Shown: positions 1 through 8,686, numbered from the stretch's first letter. The stretch is 64,000 nucleotides of DNA from Oricola sp. (GCF_022763245.1 NZ_JALEGV010000011.1:228100-292099); one strand, 5' to 3'. A program made the numbers and translations. The notes: generated by a model from the sequence alone, not told the origin.

Positions 1-934
1 CCTGACGCGCAAAGAGCGCCACGATGAGGGTGAGAATGCCGAGAACGATCAGGTAGGTGGCCCCGTATTCGCCGAACCAGCGGTCGGCGAAGAAGTAGAT
101 GATGGAACCGACGAGCACGCCCTCTATGCTGCCCAGCCCGCCGATCATGACGATGAAGATCGCGACGGTGGCCCATTGCGGCCCGTAGGCGGCCTCCGGG
201 GTGATCCTCAACTGCGCCATGAAATAGATCGCGCCCGCGAGTCCTGTCCCCGCCGCGCCCGCGATGAACAGGAGGAAGCGGAGCCGCGAAACATTCACGC
301 CCTGGCTCGCCGCCGATACGGGATTGTCGCGCATTGCCGTCAACGCCAGGCCGTAGCGCGACCGCAGCAGCCAATAGGTTCCGCCCACCGTGATCAGGAG
401 CATGAGCGCGCACAAGATGGACACGCCGATCGCGCGTTCATGGGCGCTGTACTGCGTCATCACGCGCAAGCTCATCCCGGCGCCGGCATTCACATAGCTG
501 AAGTTCGACGTCAGGAGGCGCATGACCTCGGCCACCACCCAGGTCCCGATCGCGAAATACGGTCCGTCGAGGCGGTGGAGAAGCCCGTAGGTCGGAACCG
601 CCAGCAAGACGGGCGCGATGAGGCAAAGCGGTACCGCGAAGAACGGATTGATGCCGAGATTCTGCGCCAGGGCGAACATGGCATAGGCCGCGACGCCGCT
701 GAAAGCCTGCTGGCCGACGGAGACGAGGCCGCCATATCCGGCCAGTAGGTTCCACATCTGCGCAATCGCGATGTAGCAGCACAATTCCACCACCGAGCGG
801 ATCGTGCCCTGGCTCGCCCACCACGGCATGGCGACGAGCGCGACAAGCAGGGCAATCCCGATGATCATCGCGGCGATGCCGGACTTGGTCTGGCTGCGAA
901 CCTGCGCGCGCACGGTGCTCTCGAAGCCTGTCAT
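1..934 (-). CDS. livM: Branched-chain amino acid-type ABC transporter permease LivM (3' end cut by window)
   Basis: Inner-membrane permease of a HAAT-family (Liv/Urt-type) importer, partner of LivH. Reading the minus strand from the ATG at 934 gives a hydrophobic protein of at least 311 residues beginning MTGFESTVRAQVRS. It contains the family segments GYGGLVSVGQQAF near residue 65 and MRDNPVSAASQGVN and MIGGLGSIEGVLVGS further on, which match LivM. The start lies one base after the LivH stop (TGA-G-ATG) and is preceded by GGGAGG, so it is translationally coupled. The frame is still open at base 1, so only the C-terminal tail is missing. It is last in the visible operon. The substrate is unknown; LivM paralogues also serve urea, amides and short carboxylates. 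Confidence 0.93.
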   Translation of the reverse strand, partial: MTGFESTVRAQVRSQTKSGIAAMIIGIALLVALVAMPWWASQGTIRSVVELCCYIAIAQMWNLLAGYGGLVSVGQQAFSGVAAYAMFALAQNLGINPFFAVPLCLIAPVLLAVPTYGLLHRLDGPYFAIGTWVVAEVMRLLTSNFSYVNAGAGMSLRVMTQYSAHERAIGVSILCALMLLITVGGTYWLLRSRYGLALTAMRDNPVSAASQGVNVSRLRFLLFIAGAAGTGLAGAIYFMAQLRITPEAAYGPQWATVAIFIVMIGGLGSIEGVLVGSIIYFFADRWFGEYGATYLIVLGILTLIVALFARQ

Positions 935-935
935 C

Positions 936-1793
936 TCAAGACCTCCCGAAGATGCCCTGCGGGCGAACGATCAACACGCACAGGAAGACGAGATGCCCAG
1001 CGAGGATGCCGAAGCCGGGATTGATCCGGAACCCGATGGCCTGGCTCACGCCGAGCACCATGGAGCCCAGAAACGCACCCCAGATCGAGCCCATGCCTCC
1101 GATGATCACCGCCTCGAAGGCGTAGATCAGCTGCGCGGGACCGTCGGAGGGAGCGACCGTGGAACGCAGCCCCTGGAAGAGCGCCGCGAAACCGAGGATG
1201 CCCACCGAGATCGCGGTCGCCCATGCGTAGACTGCCTTCGGGTTGATGCCGGTCAACGCGGCAGCCTCGACATCGGCAGCCGACGCCCGCAGCGCGCGTC
1301 CGAAGCGGGTGTAGCGCAGAAGCGCGTCCAGTCCGCCGGTCAGCACCGTCGCCACGACCAGAACGATGACGGGCAGGACGCCGATGAAGATCGGACCGAT
1401 CTGCCATGACGCCTGCTCGATGCCGCCGCCCGGAATCGAGCGTGTATCCGCCGACCAGATCTGCTGCATCGCGTTCTGCAGCGCGATCGACAGGCCGAAA
1501 GTCGCGATGATCGAGGGAAGCGGATCCTGGCTGACGACGCGGTTGAGCACGGCGCGCTGCAGGACATAGCCGATCGCTGCGGCGATCGGGACGAGCAAGA
1601 GGACCAGGACGAAGGGTCCGACATGCAGCGACGCAACCAGCGAAACGCCAATCAGCGCCAGCAGGATCATCAGATCGCCATGGGAAATGTTCACGATCCG
1701 CATGACACCGAACATCAGCGCCATCCCGAGCGCGTACTGGGCATAGAGGCCGCCCAGAAGAATGCCCTGAATGAAGCCGTCAAGCCACTGCAT
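936..1793 (-). CDS. livH: Branched-chain amino acid-type ABC transporter permease LivH
   Basis: Second permease of the HAAT transporter, 285 residues, about eight hydrophobic segments. The N-terminus (GILLGGLYAQYALGMALMF, residues 10-28) and the following NISHGDLM segment are diagnostic of LivH. A second marker, FEAVIIGGMGSIWGAFLGS, sits near residue 230 at the coupling-loop region. The ATG at 1793 lies inside the 3' end of livF, a 14-base overlap. Its job is to form the membrane channel with LivM and be driven by LivF/LivG. Nothing looks disrupted. The two dehydrogenases at the head of the operon suggest that the ligand is something they oxidise, rather than leucine itself. Confidence 0.94.
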   Translation of the reverse strand: MQWLDGFIQGILLGGLYAQYALGMALMFGVMRIVNISHGDLMILLALIGVSLVASLHVGPFVLVLLLVPIAAAIGYVLQRAVLNRVVSQDPLPSIIATFGLSIALQNAMQQIWSADTRSIPGGGIEQASWQIGPIFIGVLPVIVLVVATVLTGGLDALLRYTRFGRALRASAADVEAAALTGINPKAVYAWATAISVGILGFAALFQGLRSTVAPSDGPAQLIYAFEAVIIGGMGSIWGAFLGSMVLGVSQAIGFRINPGFGILAGHLVFLCVLIVRPQGIFGRS

Positions 1794-2505
1794 GGCTTGC
1801 TCCGAAATAGGCCGCGGAAATATCCTCGCGGGGCACTTCGGCGGATTTGCCCGTCAAAGTCACTTTTCCCTCCAGCATGCAATAAAGTCGGTCCGAGGCC
1901 TTCTTCGCGAGGCCGACATCCTGCTCGACGAGCACGATCGCGGTGCCCGCCGCCGATATCGAGGGAATCGCTTCGTAGATCTCGTTGATGACCTTGGGCG
2001 CCAGACCCAGCGAGATTTCGTCGCAGAGAAGGACCTTGGGTTCGTTGAGCAGGGCCCGCCCGATGGACACCATCTGTTGCTGCCCGCCCGACAGGCTCTG
2101 TACCGGATCGCGGCGCTTCTCCTTGAGGATCGGGAAGAGCCGGTAGACCCGGTCGAGCGTCCATGTGTCGCTCCCGCCCGCCTTGTGATCGATCGCCACG
2201 CGAAGATTGTCTTCCACCGACATGCCGGCAAACAGCCTGCGGCCTTCGGGAACGATGGCGACGCCCTGCGAAACCATCTGGTGCGGCTGCAGCCCGCCGC
2301 AGGGCTTTCCCTGCAGCCGGACGCTGTCGGGCGCCACTTTGAGCGCACCCATGACCGATTTCAGAAAGGTGGATTTCCCGGCCCCGTTGGCGCCGATAAG
2401 CGCGACCACCTCGCCCGGGCAGATCTCGAAATCGATGCCGAACAATGCCTGGAAATCGCCGTAGAAAGCCTTGAGCCCGTGCGTGGACAGAAGCGCTTCG
2501 CTCAT
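1780..2505 (-). CDS. livF: Branched-chain amino acid-type ABC transporter ATPase LivF
   Basis: Cytoplasmic ATPase subunit, 241 residues, the usual LivF length. The Walker A motif GANGAGKST is at residues 38-46, the ABC signature LSGGQQQM begins at 138, and Walker B (VLLCDEI) is at 158-164. The H-loop region LVEQDVG follows. LivF is distinguished from LivG by its short helical domain and the VPEGRRLFAGMSVEDNL segment near residue 85. The ATG at 2505 overlaps the livG stop by four bases (ATGA), so the two ATPases are translationally coupled. It should pair with LivG to power the LivHM pore. Confidence 0.94.
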   Translation of the reverse strand: MSEALLSTHGLKAFYGDFQALFGIDFEICPGEVVALIGANGAGKSTFLKSVMGALKVAPDSVRLQGKPCGGLQPHQMVSQGVAIVPEGRRLFAGMSVEDNLRVAIDHKAGGSDTWTLDRVYRLFPILKEKRRDPVQSLSGGQQQMVSIGRALLNEPKVLLCDEISLGLAPKVINEIYEAIPSISAAGTAIVLVEQDVGLAKKASDRLYCMLEGKVTLTGKSAEVPREDISAAYFGASHAVA

Positions 2506-3257
2506 ACCTCGATCCCCATGTAGACGCGTTTGACTTCGGGGTCCTCGATCACCTCGCGCGGCGGGCCCTCGGCGATCTTCTCGCCGAAATCGAGAACCAT
2601 TACCCGCTCGGCGACCGCCATCAGCGCGTGCAGGACATGCTCGATCCAGACGATGGTGATGCCCCGGTCGCGAATCTTGCGGACGAGTTCGACGAGGTCC
2701 CTGCCCTCGTCATCCGTCAGGCCGCCCGCGATCTCGTCGAGAAGCAGGAGCTTGGGACGGGCGGCCAGCGCCCGCGCCAGTTCCAGCCGCTTGCGGTCAA
2801 GCAGCGTCAAGGTGTCGGCCATCTTGTTGGCCTTGCCGCCCAGTTCGCACTCCTCGAGCACGGTGGCGCAGTAGTCGTAGACCGCGCTCTCGCTCTTGTT
2901 GCCGGCGAAACTGGCCGACACGAGGAGGTTCTCGAAGGTCGTCATCCCGCCATAGGGCAGCGGAATCTGGTAGGTCCGCCCAATGCCCAGGCGCGCGCGG
3001 CGGAAAGGCGGCTCGCCGCCCAGCATGTGGCCGTCGAACCGTATCGTGCCGGAATTCGGGCGAAGGTCGCCCGAAATCAGATTGAAGAGCGTCGTCTTTC
3101 CGGCGCCGTTCGGTCCGAGAATGCCAAGGACCTCGCCGCGCCGGACAGTGAAGCTCACGTCGTGGAGAACACGGTTCGCGCCGAACGACTTGCCGAGCCC
3201 GTCAGCCTGCAGCAGCGTCGGCGACGCTGCTGCAACTCCTTCGGAGGATCCCTCCAT
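2502..3257 (-). CDS. livG: Branched-chain amino acid-type ABC transporter ATPase LivG
   Basis: Second ATPase of the importer, about 251 residues. Walker A (GPNGAGKTT) lies in the first quarter. Downstream are the LivG-specific GIGRTYQIPLPYGGMTTFEN segment, the Walker B LLLLDEIAGGLTDDE, and the H-loop IVWIEHVLHALM. The signature region is atypical, reading DTLTLLDRKRLELARALA where LSYGxQR is usual; this is common in divergent LivG. The ATG at 3257 is chosen because GGTGGAG precedes it closely. In-frame GTG (3266) and TTG (3275) codons upstream have no ribosome site. The gene follows the binding-protein gene by about 22 bases. Confidence 0.92.
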   Translation of the reverse strand: MEGSSEGVAAASPTLLQADGLGKSFGANRVLHDVSFTVRRGEVLGILGPNGAGKTTLFNLISGDLRPNSGTIRFDGHMLGGEPPFRRARLGIGRTYQIPLPYGGMTTFENLLVSASFAGNKSESAVYDYCATVLEECELGGKANKMADTLTLLDRKRLELARALAARPKLLLLDEIAGGLTDDEGRDLVELVRKIRDRGITIVWIEHVLHALMAVAERVMVLDFGEKIAEGPPREVIEDPEVKRVYMGIEV

Positions 3258-3279
3258 AGTCTCCACCGCCGTCAAGGGA

Positions 3280-4575
3280 TCACTGCGCCCAGGGCAGGAT
3301 CTTCATCTTCTGTTCGGGTTCGAACAGCTGATTGACCGAGTTGTCGACGATCTTGAGATCGTACATCCACTTCTCGCCCGGCACCCACTGACCGCCGAAG
3401 ATAGGCGTGGTCGAAACGTTCGGGTGCGGTCCGGTCGAGAAGTTCACCGGTCCGATCAGGGTGTTGAGGTTCGTCGCCTTGATGGCGTCGCGCACGGCCA
3501 CCTTGTCGAGCGGATTGCCGGACCGCTTGAGCGCGTCGATGGCGACCTCCCAGATCGCGTGGCTGTAGCCGAGCGGCTGCGTCCACTGGCGATTGGACTC
3601 GGCTTCCCACACGTCGGCGATGTCGCGGCTGACCTGGCCGGTCAGCGAGGACTTGAAGGGGAATGCGGGCGTCCACCAGACTTCCGAGGACATGCCATTG
3701 CCCAGATCGCCCATCGCCTCGACCGCGGACGGGAACAGCAGCGCCGCCGCCATCGTCATGGCCTTGGGGTTGTAGCCCTGTTGGTTGCACTGGTTCACGA
3801 AGGTCTTGAAATCGTCGACGAACGCGATGCCGCCGACGATCTCGCAGCCTTCGTTCTTGAAGGTCGCGATCTGCGCGGTGAAGTCGTTCGTGCGCGGCTG
3901 GAAGTAGCCCGGCTTTGTGACCTCGAAGCCCGCTTCACGCGTCGGAGACGGCAGGCCGTAGTCCTCGTTGCCCCAGGTCTCCCCGTCGATGTTCTGCGGG
4001 AACAGCATGCCGACCTTGCGGTTGGTCTCGATCGTGTTCCAAAGGCCGACAAAGGTGTTGAGCGCCTCGTCGAGACCCCAGAAGAAGTGATAGGTCCAGT
4101 TGAACGGATTGTCGGCGCCGCCACGCGGGAAGATGATCGCCTGCCAGGGCGCACCACACGACACGCAGGGAATCTCGTAAAGCTCGGCCTGGTCGGCGGC
4201 CGCGGTGATCGTCGGCGTGGTCGAGGCCGGGATCAGCAGGTTCACTTCCTCGTTGAGGATGAGGTCGCCGGAAACTTCTGCCGAGCGGTTGGAGTCAGAC
4301 TGGCTGTCCTGGACCAGGATCTCGACATTGTAGCGCTCGCCATTGACCTCGAGGCCGTCGGCCAGCAACGCGTTGATCTTCTCGACCATGTAGCCGTCGG
4401 TCTCGCCGAACAGCGCCATCGGGCCGGTGGCCGGCGTGACATAGCCGATCTTGATCGTGCCGGCCTGCGCGCGGGCGATGTTCGGCATGGCGAGCGCCGC
4501 CGCGCCCGCGCCCATTCCCTTGAGCACCGTCCGACGGGATGTCGACGTGATCAGCCTGTTCTTGAAGTGAGACAT
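3280..4575 (-). CDS. Periplasmic substrate-binding protein of the Liv-type ABC transporter
   Basis: Ligand-binding receptor for the downstream LivGFHM genes, 431 residues. The N-terminus has a twin-arginine signal (SRRTVLKGM, residues 13-21), followed by an alanine-rich segment ending in ARAQA, so export is probably by Tat. The mature part starts TIKIGYVTPATGPMALFGE, the first strand and loop of a peripl_BP_6 fold. The ATG at 4575 is preceded by GGAGGAAACC, a strong ribosome site; an upstream in-frame start at 4653 would overlap the dehydrogenase gene and is not needed. The ligand is not predictable. Acidic and aromatic residues such as ASTTPTITAAADQ line the usual pocket region. Confidence 0.93.
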   Translation of the reverse strand: MSHFKNRLITSTSRRTVLKGMGAGAAALAMPNIARAQAGTIKIGYVTPATGPMALFGETDGYMVEKINALLADGLEVNGERYNVEILVQDSQSDSNRSAEVSGDLILNEEVNLLIPASTTPTITAAADQAELYEIPCVSCGAPWQAIIFPRGGADNPFNWTYHFFWGLDEALNTFVGLWNTIETNRKVGMLFPQNIDGETWGNEDYGLPSPTREAGFEVTKPGYFQPRTNDFTAQIATFKNEGCEIVGGIAFVDDFKTFVNQCNQQGYNPKAMTMAAALLFPSAVEAMGDLGNGMSSEVWWTPAFPFKSSLTGQVSRDIADVWEAESNRQWTQPLGYSHAIWEVAIDALKRSGNPLDKVAVRDAIKATNLNTLIGPVNFSTGPHPNVSTTPIFGGQWVPGEKWMYDLKIVDNSVNQLFEPEQKMKILPWAQ

Positions 4576-4649
4576 GGTTTCCTCCCAGATGTCTGCGGTT
4601 GCAGTTGAAACCCGGGCGCGCCCTCCACGACACGACCACGGGCATGAAG

Positions 4650-5468
4650 TCACGCGATGCGCAGCATCGACCCCCCGTCGATCACGAATTGCGCCCCCGT
4701 CACATAGGATGAAGCCGGCGAGGCGAGATAAAGGGCGAGCCCCTTCACATCCTCAGGATCGCCGATACGCCCGATCAGGGACTGGGCCTCGAAGGCCGCA
4801 CGGTCCGCCGGGTTCTTGAGCCTGCCGCCCGCGATGTTCGTCATGAACGGGCCTGGCGAAATGCAGTTGACGTGAATGCCGAACATGCCGAGTTCCATCG
4901 CGGTGTTGCGGACCAGATGGTCGACGCCCGCCTTGGCCGGCATGTAGGGCGTGCCCACGATCGCCTCGTTGATCTGCGCTGCCACCGACGACGTCACGAT
5001 GATACGCCCGCCGCCGGTCTTCTTCATGTGGCGTGCGGCGTTTTTGATGGAAGTGTAGACGCCGGACAGGTTCACCGCGATGACGCGATCCCAATGCTCG
5101 TCGTCCATCGCGTCGATCGCGCCGTCCGGGTTGCGGTCGCCCTCGGGCGTCAGGAAGCCGGGGCCGGCATCGATGCCTGCATTGGCGAAGACGACGTCGA
5201 TCCTGCCGTGCTTCTCGGCGACTGCGTCAAAGCCTGCCGCCATTGCAGCGCGGTCCGAAACATCGACCTTCTGCGACCAGACGGAACCGCCGGCTGCCTT
5301 GATGGCATCGACCGTCTCGGCAAGCCGCTGTTCATCAATGTCGAAAATGCAGACATTCGCGCCGTTGTCGGCCATCACTTCGGCATAGGCGCGTCCGAGA
5401 CCGCTTCCGCCTCCGGTCACGATCACCGACTTGCCGCTGACGTCGAACATCTCCTGTACCGACGGCAT
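4650..5468 (-). CDS. SDR-family oxidoreductase (Liv operon)
   Basis: Classical short-chain dehydrogenase/reductase of 272 residues. The Rossmann motif TGGGSGLG is near residue 18, the NAG motif appears as FANAGID, the catalytic Ser is in VTSSVAAQ, and the YxxxK pair is in TPYMPAKAG. The Asp after the second strand (CIFDIDEQR) predicts NAD preference. The ATG at 5468 has the strong ribosome site GGAGGAGG. It lies 74 bases upstream of the transporter binding-protein gene on the same strand, so the enzyme probably oxidises or reduces the imported compound. The C-terminus ends IDGGSMLRIA, typical of the family. The substrate is unknown. Confidence 0.9.
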   Translation of the reverse strand: MPSVQEMFDVSGKSVIVTGGGSGLGRAYAEVMADNGANVCIFDIDEQRLAETVDAIKAAGGSVWSQKVDVSDRAAMAAGFDAVAEKHGRIDVVFANAGIDAGPGFLTPEGDRNPDGAIDAMDDEHWDRVIAVNLSGVYTSIKNAARHMKKTGGGRIIVTSSVAAQINEAIVGTPYMPAKAGVDHLVRNTAMELGMFGIHVNCISPGPFMTNIAGGRLKNPADRAAFEAQSLIGRIGDPEDVKGLALYLASPASSYVTGAQFVIDGGSMLRIA

Positions 5469-5571
5469 TCGTCCTCCTCCCCGAAAACGGTTCTTGGCGA
5501 CCGTTTCCGCCCTGCGGCCTGCGGCCTGCCGGGCACGGTGCCGATGGCAGGCAGCGACAGTTGACGCAAAA

Positions 5572-5595
5572 CCCCGCCGCTCACTGAGCGGGGAG
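5572..5595. other. Short GC-rich stem-loop between the two SDR genes
   Basis: CCGCTC-ACT-GAGCGG forms a six-base-pair hairpin inside a longer CCCCGC...GCGGGG pairing. There is no T-tract on either strand. It may stabilise mRNA ends or be incidental; confidence is limited. Confidence 0.35.
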
Positions 5596-5663
5596 ACTGC
5601 GACATGTTGTCAGCTTAACCGCAGCGGGGACGGCGGTCACGGGTCATAATGGACATTTGGGGC

Positions 5664-5703
5664 GTCAGTTTCGGACATCGCTTTTGGCCTGTCCGAAACT
5701 GAC
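5664..5703. repeat. Perfect 14-bp inverted repeat with 12-base loop
   Basis: GTCAGTTTCGGACA and its exact reverse complement flank a 12-base loop containing CTTTTGG. It lies 13 bases beyond the 3' end of the 5717-6481 SDR gene. The nearby 5645-5658 (CATAATGGACATTT) contains another GGACA. It could act as a terminator or as a processing hairpin. The motif also looks like the end of a mobile-element terminal repeat, but no transposase is present. Confidence 0.6.
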
Positions 5704-5716
5704 CCGGAAGCACCCG

Positions 5717-6481
5717 TCAGATGCTCATTCCGCCGTCCACCATGTGCAGCGTTCCCGTCGAGAACGTACTCATGTCGCTCGCCAGAAACAACGCGGAAGC
5801 GGCGATTTCGTCGGGCGACGCGTGCCGGCCCATCGGGATGATGCTGTTGAAGAACTCCGTGCCGTCGCGGCCCGTCGCGGCCGTGAACCCGTCCTCGACA
5901 TTCTTCTGGAAACTGTTGTCGATCGGCCCCGGGTGAAGCGTGTTCACGCGGATGCGGCGCGGCGCGAGTTCCTTGGCGAGGCACCGCATGAGCCCGACCT
6001 GGGCATGCTTCGCCGTGATGTATCCGTAGACGCCCGGGTCACCTGTCACCCCCGCGACGCTCGACGTGATGATGATGCTGCCACCGTCACGCATTTTCGG
6101 CACCGCGTTCTGGCAGGCGAGAAAGGCGCCGCGCACATGCACCGACAGGACGCTCTCGAAGACATCCAGCGGATATTCGTCGATTGGCGCGACGGTGCCG
6201 AAATTTCCGGCATTGCTCATCAACACGTCGATCTCGCCGAACCGCCGTGTCGCCGCCTCGACATAGGCCGCGGTCGATGCCGCGTCGGACACGTCGGCGG
6301 CGACCGTCAGCGCGGAGTCGCGATACGTCCCCAGTCCGAGACGGTCGAGATCCGGCTCATCCAGATCGACCAGCACGACGCAGGCTCCCTCCTCCAGGAA
6401 CCGCCGCGCAGTCGCACTTCCGAGACTGCCGCCAGCGCCCGTGATCACGCAATGCTTGTCCTTCAACAATGGTCCAGACAT
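5717..6481 (-). CDS. SDR-family oxidoreductase (first gene of the Liv operon)
   Basis: Short-chain dehydrogenase, 254 residues. TGAGGSLG is near residue 14, VDLDEPD provides the NAD-selecting acidic residue, SNAGNFG replaces NNAG, and catalysis is by the Ser in ITSSVAG and the pair in YGYITAKHA. The ATG at 6481 is preceded by GGGAGGGGTA. It leads the minus-strand gene set that continues with the second SDR and the Liv transporter, separated from that SDR by 248 bases containing two hairpins. The two SDRs are only moderately similar, so they may act on different steps or opposite stereoisomers of the same imported compound. Confidence 0.9.
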   Translation of the reverse strand: MSGPLLKDKHCVITGAGGSLGSATARRFLEEGACVVLVDLDEPDLDRLGLGTYRDSALTVAADVSDAASTAAYVEAATRRFGEIDVLMSNAGNFGTVAPIDEYPLDVFESVLSVHVRGAFLACQNAVPKMRDGGSIIITSSVAGVTGDPGVYGYITAKHAQVGLMRCLAKELAPRRIRVNTLHPGPIDNSFQKNVEDGFTAATGRDGTEFFNSIIPMGRHASPDEIAASALFLASDMSTFSTGTLHMVDGGMSI

Positions 6482-6512
6482 TACCCCTCCCCTGAGCCAA
6501 GTTGGTCTCTTC

Positions 6513-6533
6513 GGCGCCGATTGAAATCGCGCC
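6513..6533. promoter_or_regulatory. Palindromic possible operator upstream of the SDR-Liv operon
   Basis: The sequence contains CGATT-GA-AATCG nested in GGCGC...GCGCC, 31 bases upstream of the 6481 start. It sits where a promoter for the Liv operon would be expected. No regulator gene is adjacent, so the assignment rests on symmetry and position only. Confidence 0.3.
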
Positions 6534-6626
6534 GGAGTTCTTCTTGAACCAGCAACCCATTAGCATCGCCTCACCGGCGCTTCCAGACGGTTGGGGAGGC
6601 GCCGGTCCGTCCGGGCCTTTGCGTTC

Positions 6627-6956
6627 CTACCCGCTTGCCGCCGACGACAAGGCATTCAACACCACCACGCCGGCGACGATCAGGCCAATTCCCAGAAAGG
6701 CAAAACCGTCGAGCGACTGACCGAACGCCAGGGCGCCGAGCAGCGTCACGCCTGCGATGCCACCACCCGCCCAGACCGAATAGGCGATGCCGATCGGCAT
6801 CGTCCTGACGACGAGCGACATCACGTAGAACGCAAGTCCGAAGCAGATCAGGGCGAGAGCGGCAAATCCGATCTTCGTGAAGCCGTCTGACAGTTTGAGC
6901 GATGCGGTCGCAAGGATTTCGATGGCGATTCCCGTCGAAAGCAGGATCCAATGCAT
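6627..6956 (-). CDS. SMR-family small multidrug efflux protein
   Basis: Four-helix drug/proton antiporter of 109 residues, the EmrE length (110). The membrane-embedded glutamate is present in TGIAIEILATASLKLSDGF (Glu at residue 13, equivalent to EmrE Glu14). The helix-3 motif GIAYSVWAGGGI and the helix-4 segment GLIVAGVVVLN also match. The ATG at 6956 is preferred because GAAAGGAACGCCC precedes it; an in-frame ATG five codons earlier (6971) lacks a ribosome site. It is a single gene, so it probably works as a dual-topology homodimer, exporting cationic drugs, guanidinium-type compounds or quaternary amines. Confidence 0.9.
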   Translation of the reverse strand: MHWILLSTGIAIEILATASLKLSDGFTKIGFAALALICFGLAFYVMSLVVRTMPIGIAYSVWAGGGIAGVTLLGALAFGQSLDGFAFLGIGLIVAGVVVLNALSSAASG

Positions 6957-7032
6957 GGGCGTTCCTTTCATGTGCGATGCAAGATTCGATAGGCGCCAGA
7001 CTGCGGCACGTGACGCCTGACACGCCCGGGGG

Positions 7033-8271
7033 TCAGAGCAGTTCGAATCTCAGACCCGCATGCTTGGTGATCCGGTCACGCAAAAGCGGGCCGAGCGCCG
7101 AGGCCGGCGTCCAGAAGCCGCCGCCGACACCGATCCTGTCGGCATCTTCGGCGAGGCACAGGGCCGCCTCGACCAGCATTCTGCTTGTCGATTCGATCGC
7201 CGGATCGCCCTGTCCCGTGATGCGGGCCTTCAGGATCGTGCCGTCAGACATCTCACCGACCTGGATCAGTTCGTAGGAGCCCGTTTCGCGCAATTCGGCA
7301 GACGGACCCTCGCCCGATTTCGGCAGCACGTGACGCTTCAGAAGCCGCCGGGTGGCAGGGATCGCCATCGCGATCAGGAAGGTCCGACCGAGCAAAGCCT
7401 GGCGCATCGCCACCCACCAGCCGCCGACGCCGCCTCTCGTCAACGCTGTCTCCGCATAGCTGAAATCGCGACCATAGGGATATTTGAGCAGCGCATTGGT
7501 GCGCCGCACGACCTTCGCGTTCATCGGCGCCATGAAGTAGGGATTGGTCCAGGCTTTCAGATCCTTGTCATAGGTGACGGAGACCGGCATCATTCGATCC
7601 GGCTCTTCCAGTCCCTGCCGCTCGCCCTCGGGACAAAGCGCGTAGGGATCCACGGACAGTGCATCGAAACCCGGATCCTTCTCGCGCAATTCCATGGCGT
7701 TCAGGAACGTCGCCGCGGTCCCGCCGCTGAAGCTGCCCTTCATCCGGGTGATCCGCGTGGTGACGCGCGTGCAGGGCCTGCCGTGGCGCTGCACCGCAGC
7801 CTCCTGCAGAAACTGAACGCCCAGATCGGAAGGGATCGAGTCGTGCCCGCAAGCATGCACGATCCGAGCACCGGTCTCGCGCGCCTCGGCCTGATGCGCG
7901 TCGATCATCGCCCGCATCCATTGCACCTCGCCCGTCAGGTCGCAGTAATGCGTGCCACTTCGGACACAGGCTTCCAGCAACTCCGTGCCGTGGAGAGCGA
8001 AGGGGCCGACGGTCGACACCACGACCCGGGTTCGCGCAGCCATTTCTGCCAGGAAGGCGCGATCATGGCTGTCCCCGATCAGGATCGCGGCCGTGCTACT
8101 GGCATCAGGAAGCGCCTTTCGCACCGCCTCTAGCTTGGTACGATTTCGCCCGCCGATCGCCCATCTCAGCCCGTGCGCTGCGATCCTGCGCGCCAAGTGA
8201 TGCGCCACGCGCCGTCCCGCGGCGCCGGTCGCGCCCCAAAGGATGATGTCGAAGTCGCGTGTCCCGCTCAT
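7033..8271 (-). CDS. Saccharopine dehydrogenase-like NAD(P)-binding oxidoreductase
   Basis: Protein of 412 residues with an N-terminal Rossmann domain: GATGAAGRR (about residues 13-21), GGRNRTKLEAV, and VVVSTVGPFALHG around residues 80-95. These are typical of the saccharopine-dehydrogenase/trans-acting enoyl reductase family. GTHYCDLTGEV and GHDSIPSDLG follow at the domain junction, as in that family. The C-terminal half is the usual mixed catalytic/membrane-associating region. The real substrate is not lysine-pathway saccharopine with any certainty; relatives act on lipid or polyketide enoyl groups. The ATG at 8271 is preceded by GCAGGTCGGCC. The neighbours are an SMR pump and a 2TM protein and give no pathway clue. 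Confidence 0.82.
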   Translation of the reverse strand: MSGTRDFDIILWGATGAAGRRVAHHLARRIAAHGLRWAIGGRNRTKLEAVRKALPDASSTAAILIGDSHDRAFLAEMAARTRVVVSTVGPFALHGTELLEACVRSGTHYCDLTGEVQWMRAMIDAHQAEARETGARIVHACGHDSIPSDLGVQFLQEAAVQRHGRPCTRVTTRITRMKGSFSGGTAATFLNAMELREKDPGFDALSVDPYALCPEGERQGLEEPDRMMPVSVTYDKDLKAWTNPYFMAPMNAKVVRRTNALLKYPYGRDFSYAETALTRGGVGGWWVAMRQALLGRTFLIAMAIPATRRLLKRHVLPKSGEGPSAELRETGSYELIQVGEMSDGTILKARITGQGDPAIESTSRMLVEAALCLAEDADRIGVGGGFWTPASALGPLLRDRITKHAGLRFELL

Positions 8272-8301
8272 GGCCGACCTGCCGTCATCGCGCGCCGCCG
8301 G

Positions 8302-8580
8302 CTATTTGCGGCCCCAATCCCGCTTGCCCATCTCCTTGTCCGTCATGCGGTCGATGATCTCTTCCTTCCGGCGCGCACCGAAAACCGTCACGGCATGGAT
8401 GATGATGGCGACACCCCAGCCAAGCACCGGCCAGATCACCCAATATGAACCCGGCTCGGTCAGGAAATTGATCACCAGAAGCAGAACGCACACGACCGCA
8501 TAGACGGCCAGATGTTTGTAGAAGCCGAATTTGGCTTCCGCCCTGCCACGGGCGCGAATTGTCAGATCATCGGTTTGCAT
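8302..8580 (-). CDS. Small 2TM-domain membrane protein
   Basis: 92-residue protein with a basic/polar N-terminal 24 residues, two transmembrane helices (about residues 25-42 and 47-67), and a charged C-terminus ending KRDWGRK. The pattern FYKHLAVYAVV...NFLTEPGSYWVIWPVLGWG is that of the 2TM domain found alone or before histidine kinases. It lies 30 bases upstream of the saccharopine-dehydrogenase-like gene on the same strand. Its function is unknown; a structural or signalling role in the inner membrane is the most that can be said. Confidence 0.8.
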   Translation of the reverse strand: MQTDDLTIRARGRAEAKFGFYKHLAVYAVVCVLLLVINFLTEPGSYWVIWPVLGWGVAIIIHAVTVFGARRKEEIIDRMTDKEMGKRDWGRK

Positions 8581-8686
8581 TTCGTCTTCCCCCGCAAAGA
8601 AATCGGGACAAGATTACTTTGCGGAAGACGGCATGCGTTGATGCCCGTCAATCACGGGATGGAAGGCCGGTTCGCATGATTACTTG

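Noticed and set aside
2960..2985. GGTAGG-containing match to the regulon operator within livG
   Set aside because: Only one arm is present and it is inside coding sequence; similar single-arm matches at about 50, 19911, 45257 and 60391 were dismissed for the same reason.
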